This document shows positions 35,491 through 45,700 of a stretch of DNA of 54,258 nt, piece after piece; position 1 is the stretch's first letter, and the number at the start of each line of letters is the position of its first letter. The notes under the pieces are model-generated. The model worked only from the letters and a program-made list of their open reading frames with translations. It had not been told where the DNA came from and ran no database searches. This stretch comes from SAR324 cluster bacterium lautmerah10 (GTDB taxonomy: Bacteria; SAR324; NAC60-12): contig LNZD02000019.1 of NCBI GenBank assembly GCA_001469005.2, positions 1 to 54,258 of the forward strand. Direction: 5' to 3'. The translations under genes and the position numbers were made by a program.

Positions 35491-37245
35491 ATGATGTTTT
35501 CGATTAAGGAAAAGGTTTTTTCATTGTTTTGGCTTTGTGGGCTTTTGGTTCCCTTAACAATCATGGGAGCAGCAGGAGAGACTAAGGGGCAGGAGTTGAA
35601 CCCTTTTAATATCACGATGGGACTTCTGGGAGGCTTGGCCCTTTTTCTCTACGGGATGGAATTGATGAGTGATGGCTTGAAAAAAGCTGCTGGAGAGAAA
35701 ATGAAGCTGATTCTTGCGGCTTTATCAAAGAATCGTTTTTTGGGAGTGCTGACTGGAACTGTAACCACCGCGATCATTCAGTCCTCTTCGGTGACCACCG
35801 TTTTGCTGGTGGGGTTCGTTTCTGCGGGCTTGATGAGCCTTTCCCAGTCTGTCTCCATCATATTTGGTGCCAACATCGGGACCACCATCACTGCACAGAT
35901 CATTGCCTTCAAAGTGACAAAATATGCGCTTCTGATGATCGCCGTCGGTTTTGGAATGTTGTTTTTTTCGAAGAAGGAAGCCATCAGGCAGTACGGGGGT
36001 ATTCTGCTCGGGCTGGGACTGGTTTTTTACGGGATGTCGGTTATGAGTGGGACGATGAAACCCCTGAGGACGAATGAAGACTTCATCAATTTGATGGCCA
36101 ACATGTCAAATCCATTGTTGGGTATTCTCACGGCAGCGCTGTTTACAGCATTGGTTCAGTCGAGTTCCGCCACCACCGGGGTGGTGATCGTTCTCGCGAT
36201 GCAGGGTATCATTACCCTCGAAGCGGGAATTGCCCTCTCTCTTGGTGCGAACATTGGCACCTGCATCACTGCCGGAGTAGCATCGATAGGAAAACCGAGA
36301 GAAGCAGTAAGGGTGGCAATGGTCCATGTGTTTTTCAATACGGCAGGGGTGATCTTGATTTTACCTTTCATCAGTCCCTTTGCGGACTTGGCGAGATCCT
36401 TTTCTCCTGTCGCCGATCCATCGATGCCGGTTCAGGATGCTCTTGCAGCGGTGGTGCCAAGGCAAATTGCCAATGCACATACTTTTTTTAATGTCACCAT
36501 GGCAATCATTTTTTTACCATTTACCTCACAGTTAGCCCATTTTCTGAATCGTATTTTACCGGATAAACCGAAGCCCAAAGAGCCGGAGTCCCTCAAGGTT
36601 CGATACCTCGATGAATCCTTATATCAGACTCCCGAGTTGGCGCTTGAGGCAGTCGGTCATGAGTGTATGCGTATTGGAAACCGGGTGGTTGAGATGTTGT
36701 CTGCCATCCTGGTTTTTTTAAGCCAGGGTAAGAAAAGGGAACATGAGTTACTGAAAACAAAACGGAGGGAAATTGAACAATTGGAATCGATGACCCTCGA
36801 GTATTTGAGAAATCTGAATTCTGGAGATCTAAGCCCGGAACAGAGTCAGAAACTGATGAATCTGCTTTCGGTTGTCAACCATTTGGAAAACATGTCTGAA
36901 TTTCTTCATGTTGAAATCCTGCAGATACGAAAGAAGATGGAAAGTAACGCAATCAAGTTGGACCAGGAGTCTTTGCTAAAACTCCAGCCAATGATCAATG
37001 AGACGGTCAAAGCCTTCAAAACGACCATGAACGCCCTGGAAAATCAGGATTCTGCCCTGGCAAAAAAGGTGAGTAAGATGAAAGATCATGTTTCTGAAAC
37101 TGCGGAATCCTTCAAGAAGGAACAGTCTCTTGAACTTCTTGGAAATAAGGACGATGCGATTGGAAGCTATCGCATCGAAATTGCTATGATCGACATTCTT
37201 AAAAGGGTTTTTTATCACACTCGGCGAATTGCACGCAGGATCTGA
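35491..37245 (+). CDS. Na/Pi cotransporter family protein with PhoU-like tail
   Basis: 584 residues. Two inverted PNaS repeats carry the family hallmark, TTAIIQSSSVTTVLLVGF and FTALVQSSSATTGVVIVLA, each followed by GANIGT motifs. About eight membrane helices are followed by a cytoplasmic helical region (from about residue 375) resembling PhoU, which in relatives regulates transport. A signal-like N-terminus (SLFWLCGLLVPLTIMGAAG) precedes. Imports phosphate with Na+, or may act as an efflux or regulatory protein as in other NptA/YjbB relatives. A GGAAGGAAAA stretch precedes the ATG. Confidence 0.92.
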   Translation: MMFSIKEKVFSLFWLCGLLVPLTIMGAAGETKGQELNPFNITMGLLGGLALFLYGMELMSDGLKKAAGEKMKLILAALSKNRFLGVLTGTVTTAIIQSSSVTTVLLVGFVSAGLMSLSQSVSIIFGANIGTTITAQIIAFKVTKYALLMIAVGFGMLFFSKKEAIRQYGGILLGLGLVFYGMSVMSGTMKPLRTNEDFINLMANMSNPLLGILTAALFTALVQSSSATTGVVIVLAMQGIITLEAGIALSLGANIGTCITAGVASIGKPREAVRVAMVHVFFNTAGVILILPFISPFADLARSFSPVADPSMPVQDALAAVVPRQIANAHTFFNVTMAIIFLPFTSQLAHFLNRILPDKPKPKEPESLKVRYLDESLYQTPELALEAVGHECMRIGNRVVEMLSAILVFLSQGKKREHELLKTKRREIEQLESMTLEYLRNLNSGDLSPEQSQKLMNLLSVVNHLENMSEFLHVEILQIRKKMESNAIKLDQESLLKLQPMINETVKAFKTTMNALENQDSALAKKVSKMKDHVSETAESFKKEQSLELLGNKDDAIGSYRIEIAMIDILKRVFYHTRRIARRI

Positions 37246-37377
37246 GTTTTTATTTCAGGAAGACTCATTCTCTGTCCCAAAAATTTCTCATCGTTTAGCA
37301 GATCATGATGCTATTATGATTTTTGGGTGTGTTATGAAAAATCTTTTAATCCTCTATTTGTTTCTTCTAAGCCATAC

Positions 37378-38436
37378 GTGGTCTATCCAAGAATAAAACG
37401 CTCGTTGCAATATCTTCGAGCCATGGTCTTTATCTCGGTCATGGTTTGGATCTGCTTTTATCCTGGAAATCGATTGCATGCTGTTTCTCTTAAGGTCGGT
37501 TTGGTGATGGATGATTTTGGTATGCATGACAGAAGCTACAATCAACTCGCCTACCAGGGATTGGTTCAGGCGGAAAAAGAACTGGGGATTAAGGGAAGTG
37601 CCGTCTCTGCAGCAAAGGAAGAAGATTACTCGAAAATCATTGGACGTTATGTTCAAGGAGGTTATGAACTGGTGATTGGAAATGGGGTTTTGATGAAGCA
37701 AGCATTCATCGAAGCTTCACAAAGGTTCCCAGGAACCAAATTTGTTTTGACCGATGTTGAATTGGAAGGTCTGCCGAATCTTGGTTCAGTCGTATTTGCC
37801 TCACAGGAGGTGTCCTTTTTGGCCGGTTCACTGGCCGCTATGCTGGACCAAGATCAAAACGCACGCTTCCCAATTCGGCATAATGGGAGGCTGAGTATTG
37901 TGGCTGGACAGGAGATTCCATCCGTGAAAACTTCCATGGCTGGTTTTTTCCAGGGAGCCCGATACATCAATCCTTACATTCAAGTCAGGTATGGATTTGC
38001 CGGGAGTTTCAAGAATGCTGATGCAGGAAAACAACTCGCTCTCAATCAGAACATTAAAGGCTCGGATATTATATACACGCTTGCAGGAGACGCTGGTTCT
38101 GGTGTGATTGCGGCTTCGAATGAAGCAAAATTTCTGCTCATCGGTTCCGGTTCTGATCCGTATTTCTCTGAAGCAAATCGTGTTTTAACCAACACGAGAA
38201 AGCTGTACAATGTCGTTGTTTTTCAAACCGTCAAAGACACCCTTCAAGGCAGATTCCCTTCGGGGAAGGTCATTTATGATCTTAAAAATGGAGGTGTGGA
38301 ACTGACTCCATTGAATCGAAACGTACCGGAATACATTTCAAATCGACTGGAACAGATTAGAGATGACATCATGAACGGTTGGATTCGAGTTGGCGTGGAG
38401 ATACCGGAGTGGGCGAAACTACAAAATCAAAGATGA
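37378..38436 (+). CDS. BMP-family ABC-type substrate-binding protein, orphan
   Basis: About 352 residues. After a leader (SLQYLRAMVFISVMVWICFY) the mature part starts LKVGLVMDDFGMHDRSYNQL, the BMP/PnrA opening, and continues VIGNGVLMKQAF, FVLTDVELEG and VVFASQEVSFLAGSLAAM. Relatives bind nucleosides or similar ligands. No ABC permease or ATPase is nearby. The start is unclear: a GTG at 37378 gives a basic n-region before the hydrophobic core, while an ATG at 37423 has no basic residue. A 20-codon frame at 37334 reads like another signal peptide. Confidence 0.82.
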   Translation: MVYPRIKRSLQYLRAMVFISVMVWICFYPGNRLHAVSLKVGLVMDDFGMHDRSYNQLAYQGLVQAEKELGIKGSAVSAAKEEDYSKIIGRYVQGGYELVIGNGVLMKQAFIEASQRFPGTKFVLTDVELEGLPNLGSVVFASQEVSFLAGSLAAMLDQDQNARFPIRHNGRLSIVAGQEIPSVKTSMAGFFQGARYINPYIQVRYGFAGSFKNADAGKQLALNQNIKGSDIIYTLAGDAGSGVIAASNEAKFLLIGSGSDPYFSEANRVLTNTRKLYNVVVFQTVKDTLQGRFPSGKVIYDLKNGGVELTPLNRNVPEYISNRLEQIRDDIMNGWIRVGVEIPEWAKLQNQR

Positions 38437-38473
38437 TGTTTTTCTTCACTAAACCTTTTTTCGCAAGAAAACA

Positions 38474-39244
38474 ATGAATGGAGCCATCATAGGAGGTACC
38501 GGTTTTTATGATGCGGGAGACCTGCTTCGGACCGAATCCGTTGAAACCCCTTTTGGTACTGTGGATGTAGAGATCATCCGGCACGGAGATTCAGAACTGG
38601 GTTTCCTCAATCGTCACGGCAAAGGTCATTCGGTTCCCCCGCACAAGGTTAACTACAAAGCCAATCTCAAAGCACTCGAAATGCTGGGCATCCGCCATGT
38701 TCTTGCAGGAACCGCGGTTGGGTCCTGTAATCCTGATTTCCAGAATGGGGATCTGATCTTGTTGACAGACCTGATTGATAATACTCGGGGCAGGTCATTG
38801 ACCTATTTTGATGGAGGTGAATCAGGAGTGAAGCATTTTGACATGAGTGATCCTTATTGTCGGAACCTGAGAAAAAGAATGAGTGAAACGGCGAAAGATC
38901 AACCTCCCGGATTCAAAGGTGAAGGGGTTTATTGCTGTTCGGAAGGGCCGCGTTTTGAAACTGCGGCTGAAGTCCGGATGATTCGTCAATGGGGAGGGGA
39001 TGTTGTTGGAATGACGAATGTGCCTGAAGCTCAATTGGCCAAGGAGTTGGGACTCTGTTACGCAGCGGTTTCCGTTGTGGTCAACATGGCAACCGGAATG
39101 GAGCAGGGAGCGGTGGATCTGGAATATGGAGACGGATTGATCAAAGCATCGATGCAGCGTCTCAGAAAACTGTTGAAAGACAGCCTGATGGCCCCGCTTG
39201 ACCAGGATCATTGCGGATGCAGCAATGCCCTGATTCCGTTATGA
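38474..39244 (+). CDS. mtnP: S-methyl-5'-thioadenosine phosphorylase
   Basis: Phosphorolysis of MTA to adenine and 5-methylthioribose-1-phosphate. 256 residues. Phosphate and ribose motifs: AIIGGTGFYD, LNRHGKGHSVPPHKVNY, AVGSCNPDF, CSEGPRFETAAEVRMI and GMTNVPEAQLAKELGLCYA, all typical of the PNP/MTAP family. The next steps of methionine salvage (mtnA and others) are absent from the window. Together with ahcY and mtaD it makes a loose group for adenosyl by-products. Confidence 0.92.
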   Translation: MNGAIIGGTGFYDAGDLLRTESVETPFGTVDVEIIRHGDSELGFLNRHGKGHSVPPHKVNYKANLKALEMLGIRHVLAGTAVGSCNPDFQNGDLILLTDLIDNTRGRSLTYFDGGESGVKHFDMSDPYCRNLRKRMSETAKDQPPGFKGEGVYCCSEGPRFETAAEVRMIRQWGGDVVGMTNVPEAQLAKELGLCYAAVSVVVNMATGMEQGAVDLEYGDGLIKASMQRLRKLLKDSLMAPLDQDHCGCSNALIPL

Positions 39245-39268
39245 AGAAAATGTTAATTTTAAGGTGAG

Positions 39269-39652
39269 ATGAACAAATCGATGGATATGTCTGCCGAAAA
39301 TGTGATTGAAAACTGGGCGAATTATGTGAACCAATCGGACCTTCCAGGTTTAATGGGACTTTATGCTAAGAATGCGACTCTGGTCCCTACCTTTTCCCGG
39401 AATATTCTTCACACTCCTGAAGAAATTGAACAATATTTTTTGGGGCTTGCCAAAAAGGGAACTCTTGTAGAAATGCACAAGAAAACCCTCCGGGTTCATC
39501 AAATGGAAATGGGATATTTGCTGAATGGAGAATATACCTTCAGCATGAATAAAGACGGAAATACTGAAAACCATCCATCACGATTTAGTTTTCTTTTGGA
39601 TTTATCCCAGGAAGCGCCGATCCTCCTACAGCATTCTTCGATTCTACCCTGA
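39269..39652 (+). CDS. NTF2-like (SnoaL/DUF4440-type) protein
   Basis: 127 residues, cytoplasmic. VIENWANYVNQSDLPGLMGL, YAKNATLVPTFSRNILHTPEEI and FSFLLDLSQEAPILLQHSSILP follow the pattern of NTF2-like proteins that bind small molecules or act as protein-association domains; the terminal HHSS-like end (QHSSILP) is common in this subgroup. It lies 24 bp after mtnP. Function unknown. Confidence 0.78.
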   Translation: MNKSMDMSAENVIENWANYVNQSDLPGLMGLYAKNATLVPTFSRNILHTPEEIEQYFLGLAKKGTLVEMHKKTLRVHQMEMGYLLNGEYTFSMNKDGNTENHPSRFSFLLDLSQEAPILLQHSSILP

Positions 39653-39671
39653 AAAGTTTTTTTCCGGATTT

Positions 39672-41294
39672 TCAAAGAAGTTGATAGCGTGCCATTCCGA
39701 TGCCCCGAAAAAGATCGGATGCGCAGAGAATCAAGGAAGGTTCTTGCTGAAGCAGACATTCTGCAGCACTGCCATGCAAGTACGCTCCCGCCAATGTTGC
39801 CTGCAAAGGGGCTAAGCCCTGAGCCAGGAAACCTCCGATGATTCCGCTCAGTACATCCCCGGACCCCGCTGTGGCAAGACCGGGATTGGCAAAAGGATTG
39901 ATGAAGACAGCACCCTCCGGTGCCCCAATCACACTGTAGGCTCCCTTCAGCAGGATCACGGTATTCCATTCACGGCTGAGGGCACGGACTGTTTCTATTC
40001 TCGATTCCTGAATTTCACTGACGCTCAGTCCGCACAGTCTTGATAGTTCTTTAGGATGGGGAGTGATGAACGTGGGTGAATCACGTTCGATCAGACATTC
40101 AGGATCAAGATGGTTCAATCCATCCGCATCGAGCAGAAGAGGAGAAGTGATTTCCCGGCAAAGCGTTCGCACGAATTCAGTGGTCCGTGAATGAATCCCT
40201 AATCCGCAGCCTAACACCGTTGCCGAACCTTTGTGGCTTCTATCAATGACAAATTCTGAATCTTTTTCCTCGAACTTCTCCAAGCATTCCGGCGGGGAGA
40301 GGGTCATGATTTCTGGGGCTTGTCCCGGAAGGGCGTCCCGAAGTTTGGAAGGGACGCAAGCCGTAACCAGACCGGTTCCGTTTTTCAGGGCGCCCATGGA
40401 GGCAAGCATGGCGGCTCCGGCCATTCCTGAAGAACCGCAAACCGTAAAGAGGTGCCCAAAATCCCCTTTATGCGATTCCAGTGGTCTTCGGGGTAGGAGT
40501 TTCTTTATAAACGCAGGTGTTGAGAGCCAGGTGCCGAGATGATTTTCATGGTCCGGATTTTTGAGGCAATCGGCATGGAACGGAATGGAAATGTCCGGGA
40601 TGAAGATTTTGCCGGAAAGGGATGATCCAGGAAACTGGAAACACCCGGTTTTACCATACTGCATGCTAACGGTGTAATCACAACGGACCGCTTGTCCGCG
40701 GATTCGGCTGTCATCGGAATAAACTCCTGAAGGAATGTCTACCGCCCATTTTGAGGCGGCGTTGCAGTCGTTAATGATTTCGATCCACTCACGGTAGGCG
40801 CCGCCGATTTCACGTTCCAGTCCGGTACCGAAAATGGAGTCGACAAGGATATCAGCAGAATTGATGATTCGGGATGCATCGGAACTTGGAAAGGAAACAC
40901 TCTCACCGAATTGTTCCCAGATCTGCTGATTCTTAAAGGCGTCTTCAGTTTTTGCCTCCCCGGCATGGACCACTGTCACACGATAGTTTCGATTGGCGAG
41001 ATGTCGGGCGATGGCAAATCCGTCGCCACCGTTGTTGCCCTTGCCACAGCAGACGACGACCATCTGCTCGGGATTTTTTGAGAGGATCTCCTGCTCCAGT
41101 AAATCGGTAAAGCTTCGGGCTGCGTTTTCCATCAACACCATCCCGGGAATGCCGATGTTTTCAATGGCATTACGATCCAACTCTCTCATCGTCCGTGCAT
41201 CACAAAGCAACTGAAGCTTATCCAGGGAATTTCCCGGCAAGCCCAGTTTCCCTAGAGGGTGCGTAGTAAGTTCTTTTTCAATCCTGAAAGACAT
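39672..41294 (-). CDS. nnr: Bifunctional NAD(P)H-hydrate repair enzyme (epimerase + dehydratase)
   Basis: Restores damaged NAD(P)H hydrates. 540 residues. The YjeF_N epimerase half has GKGNNGGDGFAIARHLANR, VDSIFGTGL and AVDIPSGV. The C-terminal ADP-dependent dehydratase half has LFTVCGSSGMAGAAMLA, FITPHPKELSRLCG and GLATAGSGDVLSGIIGGFLA, the last carrying the catalytic Asp. It starts 8 bp after the manC stop on the same strand, so the two may be co-transcribed. Confidence 0.94.
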   Translation of the reverse strand: MSFRIEKELTTHPLGKLGLPGNSLDKLQLLCDARTMRELDRNAIENIGIPGMVLMENAARSFTDLLEQEILSKNPEQMVVVCCGKGNNGGDGFAIARHLANRNYRVTVVHAGEAKTEDAFKNQQIWEQFGESVSFPSSDASRIINSADILVDSIFGTGLEREIGGAYREWIEIINDCNAASKWAVDIPSGVYSDDSRIRGQAVRCDYTVSMQYGKTGCFQFPGSSLSGKIFIPDISIPFHADCLKNPDHENHLGTWLSTPAFIKKLLPRRPLESHKGDFGHLFTVCGSSGMAGAAMLASMGALKNGTGLVTACVPSKLRDALPGQAPEIMTLSPPECLEKFEEKDSEFVIDRSHKGSATVLGCGLGIHSRTTEFVRTLCREITSPLLLDADGLNHLDPECLIERDSPTFITPHPKELSRLCGLSVSEIQESRIETVRALSREWNTVILLKGAYSVIGAPEGAVFINPFANPGLATAGSGDVLSGIIGGFLAQGLAPLQATLAGAYLHGSAAECLLQQEPSLILCASDLFRGIGMARYQLL

Positions 41295-41302
41295 GCTTAA
41301 AC

Positions 41303-42589
41303 CTATTCAAATCGTTCTATGTCGTTTTCCCCGAGATGTTCGCCCATTTGAACTTCAATCAATTGCAACGTATTTTGGGTCGGGTTGCCCAGTTGATGGA
41401 GTGTGCCTTTGGGAATGAAGGTGGATTCTCCAGCGGCGATGATTCTTTTTTCCGTGCCATTGAGGATTTCCGCTTCTCCCTCGATCACGACCCAATGTTC
41501 ACTTCGATGCTGGTGTTTCTGTTTACTCAGCCAAGAACGGGGATTAACTTTCAGAGTTTCAACCAGTTTTTTAACATCCTGGGATTTTTTCAGGTCACAG
41601 ACGAGGAGTGCGTCTTCGGTTTCAACAATCAGCAGGTTTTCCACCCCGATACTGGTGACCAGCTTTTTGGTGCTGAAAATCAGTGAATTTTTTGTGTCAT
41701 GGGAAATGACGTTGCCTCGGAGGACGTTGCCGGATGTATCTTTTTTGGAAATATCATAAAGGCTTTCCCAACTTCCTAAATCACTCCAATCCATGCTGAC
41801 TGGAAGCACCGCCGCATTCTGGACATGTTCCATCACCGCGTAATCAATAGATTGGTTTTTGACAGCTTGATACAGTTTCTGCACGATTTGCTGGTCGAGT
41901 AAATCAGCCCCATCATTTTTGGCTTCAGAAAAGACGCTGTACATTTCTCCAGCATGGTCTTGGAAAGCATTCATCAACACCTGGGCGGTAGACATGAAAA
42001 TTCCCGCATTCCATGTATATTCTTCGCTTTTCAGATATTCGAGTGCTTTCTGCTGATCGGGTTTTTCCACAAAACGTTCAAGCCGATAACCATGGTCCAG
42101 GGGAGAACCTGATTTGAGATAACCGTATCCTGTTTCAGGACGCTCCGGTTTGATCCCAAAAGTGACAATAAAGCCGGATCTGCAAAGATCTTCTGCCTTG
42201 CTGACGGCTTCCCGGAAGGATTTAAGATCTCCGATCAGGTGATCTGCAGGCAGGATCAGTAAGGGGTCCTGCAGGTCTTTTTCTGAAAGCAGGTTTAACC
42301 CCCAAAGGACAGCAGGAGCGGTATTCCTGCCGACCGGTTCCAACAGTAAATTTGCTTCAGGGAATTCAGAATAAACCTGCTGGAGTTGCTGCTTCAGTTC
42401 ATATTCATGGAATTTTGAACCAATCACACGGATCTGGCTCTCATGGGCCAAACCTTCCAGGCGCCGGCAGGTTTCCTGAAGCAGGGACTCATGGGTGCTT
42501 CCAAGATTAAGAAATTGTTTGGGGGTCATGTGCCGGCTGAAGGGCCAAAGACGGGAGCCGCTGCCGCCTGCGAGAATGAAGATGTTCAT
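41303..42589 (-). CDS. manC: Mannose-1-phosphate guanylyltransferase / mannose-6-phosphate isomerase
   Basis: Makes GDP-mannose for cell-surface polysaccharides. About 428 residues of the bifunctional type II form. The nucleotidyltransferase begins FILAGGSGSRLWPFSR and continues TPKQFL, PADHLIGD, FVEKPDQQ and WNAGIFMS. The C-terminal cupin isomerase carries HQHRSEHWVVIEGEAEI, FIPKGTLHQLGNP and GENDIERFE. The ATG at 42589 directly starts the conserved MNIFILAGG; a TTG at 42616 would add an unconserved leader. It sits 130 bp after gdhB. Confidence 0.93.
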   Translation of the reverse strand: MNIFILAGGSGSRLWPFSRHMTPKQFLNLGSTHESLLQETCRRLEGLAHESQIRVIGSKFHEYELKQQLQQVYSEFPEANLLLEPVGRNTAPAVLWGLNLLSEKDLQDPLLILPADHLIGDLKSFREAVSKAEDLCRSGFIVTFGIKPERPETGYGYLKSGSPLDHGYRLERFVEKPDQQKALEYLKSEEYTWNAGIFMSTAQVLMNAFQDHAGEMYSVFSEAKNDGADLLDQQIVQKLYQAVKNQSIDYAVMEHVQNAAVLPVSMDWSDLGSWESLYDISKKDTSGNVLRGNVISHDTKNSLIFSTKKLVTSIGVENLLIVETEDALLVCDLKKSQDVKKLVETLKVNPRSWLSKQKHQHRSEHWVVIEGEAEILNGTEKRIIAAGESTFIPKGTLHQLGNPTQNTLQLIEVQMGEHLGENDIERFE

Positions 42590-42718
42590 CAAAGATAAAG
42601 ATTGGTAATGGTTCAATGAATGGAAGAATCCATCAATTTAATACTTCTAGGTGGAATTGATGACATCCGCAAGCATGGAGGAGGGATGGCATGAAAATAT
42701 GGTTTCGCTTCTTCCTCC

Positions 42719-45700
42719 TCAATCCGCGTTCCCTTGGTTGGCGGGTGTTTTTGTTTTTTCCAGAAAGTCCAGCCGACTTAAGAGTACTGTCAAATTATTC
42801 AGATTGACAGTAGGTCCTCCCTGGATTTCATCCAACAATTTTTGATAGTTGTTTAATCCGGTTTCAAATTCATTACCCAGCTTGCTGAAGCAATTTCTAA
42901 GTTCTAATTTGTTGTTTTCCAAAAAGAAGGGTGTGGAAAGCTGCAGGAGCTTTTTCTTTCGTAATCCCAGATTACGGGTGAGCATGTCCTGATGTTCGAG
43001 TTCCATATTGGTCTGAATCTTCATTGAATCCATTTGTGCGAGGATCCATTTGAATCCGAAATTATCTTCGATTTGAATCACCAGATTTCGGGCAAGAACA
43101 ACCGGTAAATCAAAGTTTTGAACCAGATGCAAAACATCCGGCAGCAGATGCAGGGATTGCTTCAAATCAGCAGGGATCAAGGATTCTGATTTGATCTTTG
43201 GTTTTTCTGAATCCCTGATAGAAATTTCCGTTTCCAATGAAGCCTCTTGCTTGGAATTCTCCGGAACACCTTCAAGATCTGTGGCAGGAGGATCTTGATT
43301 GATTTTTGTGTTTTCCAGTTCTGCAAGGATTGACTGAAATTGAGAAACCACCAAACCTTCGCTGATGTCAGCATTTTCTTCCAAGATGGTTCTGACCAGA
43401 TTGAAGATGCTTTCTTCCAGGTCGATCTGGGCCAGGTAGCGCTCTTCCAGAGAAAACCCGGGTAATTCATCGATTCGTTGACGCAGAACTTTGGCATTGA
43501 TGCAGGTTTCCATGATCCGGTATGCCTGCGAGATCTGTGGGATGCCTTTTCCGCTCAAATGCTGCATTCTTGCGAAAAAACAGCTTCCAGCCTGGTTGAC
43601 AATCCGGTTGGTGATCACGGTTGAAATGATTTCCTTTTTCAGTGGATGCTGATGTACTTCCTCTCCAAATTTCGTTTTTAATTTTTCCGGAAGGTAGGCC
43701 AGGTATTCTTCGTCCTGGGAAGGAATGATCTCAACCTCCGGAGCCGTTAAGGCTTCATAGACTTCCATCTTGGCATAAGCCTGGAGGACTGCCAAAACCG
43801 GACGCGGGATCGGTTGTTTGGATTGCTCATACTGATCCAGTTCGCTTCTGGAAGGAATGTATTCACTTCGTTTGTTGAGCCCTTTTTCGCTGAGATGTTG
43901 GATCAGACTGCGAAAATGGCGAAACCGTTTTTTGGAACGGAGAACATCTTTCGAAATCAAACGGTGTTGTGCCCGGTTATTCGCAAGAACCAGTTCTGAA
44001 ACCTCATCGGTTGCTTCCTCAAGAAGATGGTTTCGTTCAGATTCTGAAGTGATTTTTTTCAATTTCTGCATCTTTTCCAGCAGGATTTTCAGATTCACCT
44101 CATAATCAGACATGTTGACACCTGCAGAATTGTCGATCGCATCGGTGTTGAGCCGGCCTCCTCGGTGATTGAAATCGATCCTGGCGAGTTGAGTCAGGCC
44201 GAGGTTTGCGCCTTCACCGACCACTCTTGCTCCGAGTTCACTGGAATCGATCCTGATGGAATTGTTGGCTTGGTCTCCCACTTGAAGGTTATTTTGGGCA
44301 GGACTTTTTACGAAAGTCCCAACACCGCCGAAAAGGATCAGGTCGACTTTCATTTTTAAAATCAATTGAATGACCTCTTCTCCGGTAAGGCTTTTTTCGT
44401 CGGTGCCAAGCATCTCCCGAGTTTCTGGAGAGAGATCGATGGCCTTTGCCCGTCTCTCAAAGACTCCTCCGCCCCTGCTGATGATCGAAGAGTTGTAATC
44501 CTTCCAGCTTGAATTACTCATCTGAAAGAGACGGTGACGTTCTTTCCAACTGAGTTCAGGATCTGGATCCGGGTCAAGAAAGATGTGAAGGTGATTGAAG
44601 GCCGCATTCAACTGGAGGGTTTTGCTGAGCAACATCCCGTTTCCAAAAACATCGCCGCTCATGTCTCCAATTCCGACGACCCTGGTGATTTCTGATTCTA
44701 TTTCATGCCCCATTTCCAGAAAATGAAGTTTGATGCATTCCCAGGCACCGCGTGATGTGATTGCTTCTTCTTTGTGGTCGTAACCGCTCGATCCTCCAGA
44801 AGCAAAGGCATCTCCCAGCCAGTAACCGTATTCCTTGGAAATCTGATTTGCCGTGTCAGAAAATGTTGCTGTCCCCTTGTCTGCGGCTACGACCATGTAG
44901 GGATCCATCGAGTCATAACAGATCACATCACGGGGGTGGGATGGGTTCCCGTTAGGATCGAGGTTGTCTGTAATTTCAAGCATTCCCCTGATGAAACGCT
45001 GATATTGTAAGTGGGATTCTTCTCGGAGGGTTTTCCGGTCCTTGATTTCGGTTTTCAGGACAAATCCTCCTTTTGAACCAACTGGAACGATGACAACATT
45101 TTTCGATTGTTGGGTCTTCGCCAATCCAAGAATTTCAGTACGGAAATCATCCGGCCGGTCGGACCATCGCAGACCTCCCCGAGCGACATTCCCAAAGCGC
45201 AGATGTGTGCCTTCCATTCCTACATCCTGGACAAAAATTTCGAAGAGCGGAGTGGGGATCGGCATTTTCTCAACTTTTCTCGAATCCAGTTTGATCGAGA
45301 TGAAAGTTTCAGAGATTTCATGTTTCCTGAAAAAATTAGTTCTGAGCGTGTTTTGAATCAAATCATAGAGTCTTCTTAAAATGACATCCTCACTGATGTC
45401 CTTGACCTCATTGAGAAGATCCTTGAACTGATTCTCTTTTTCGGGAAGAAGAACTTTTTGACGGTATTCCAGGGGGCCGAAATTTTGTGCTGGAGAGAAT
45501 CGTGTCAAAAATATTTGGTAAAGACTTTTTGCGCAGCCGGGGTTTCTCAACAAACACTGGTTGACCGTATCTCTGCTGTAGGGATCATCCAACTGGAGAT
45601 AAAGGTTGCGGTAAAGCTGTAGGATTTTAATCGCTCCGAGGTTCAAATCGGCCAATAATGCAAGGGCATTTAACGGGTCGTTACGTGTTCTTTCAAGGAA

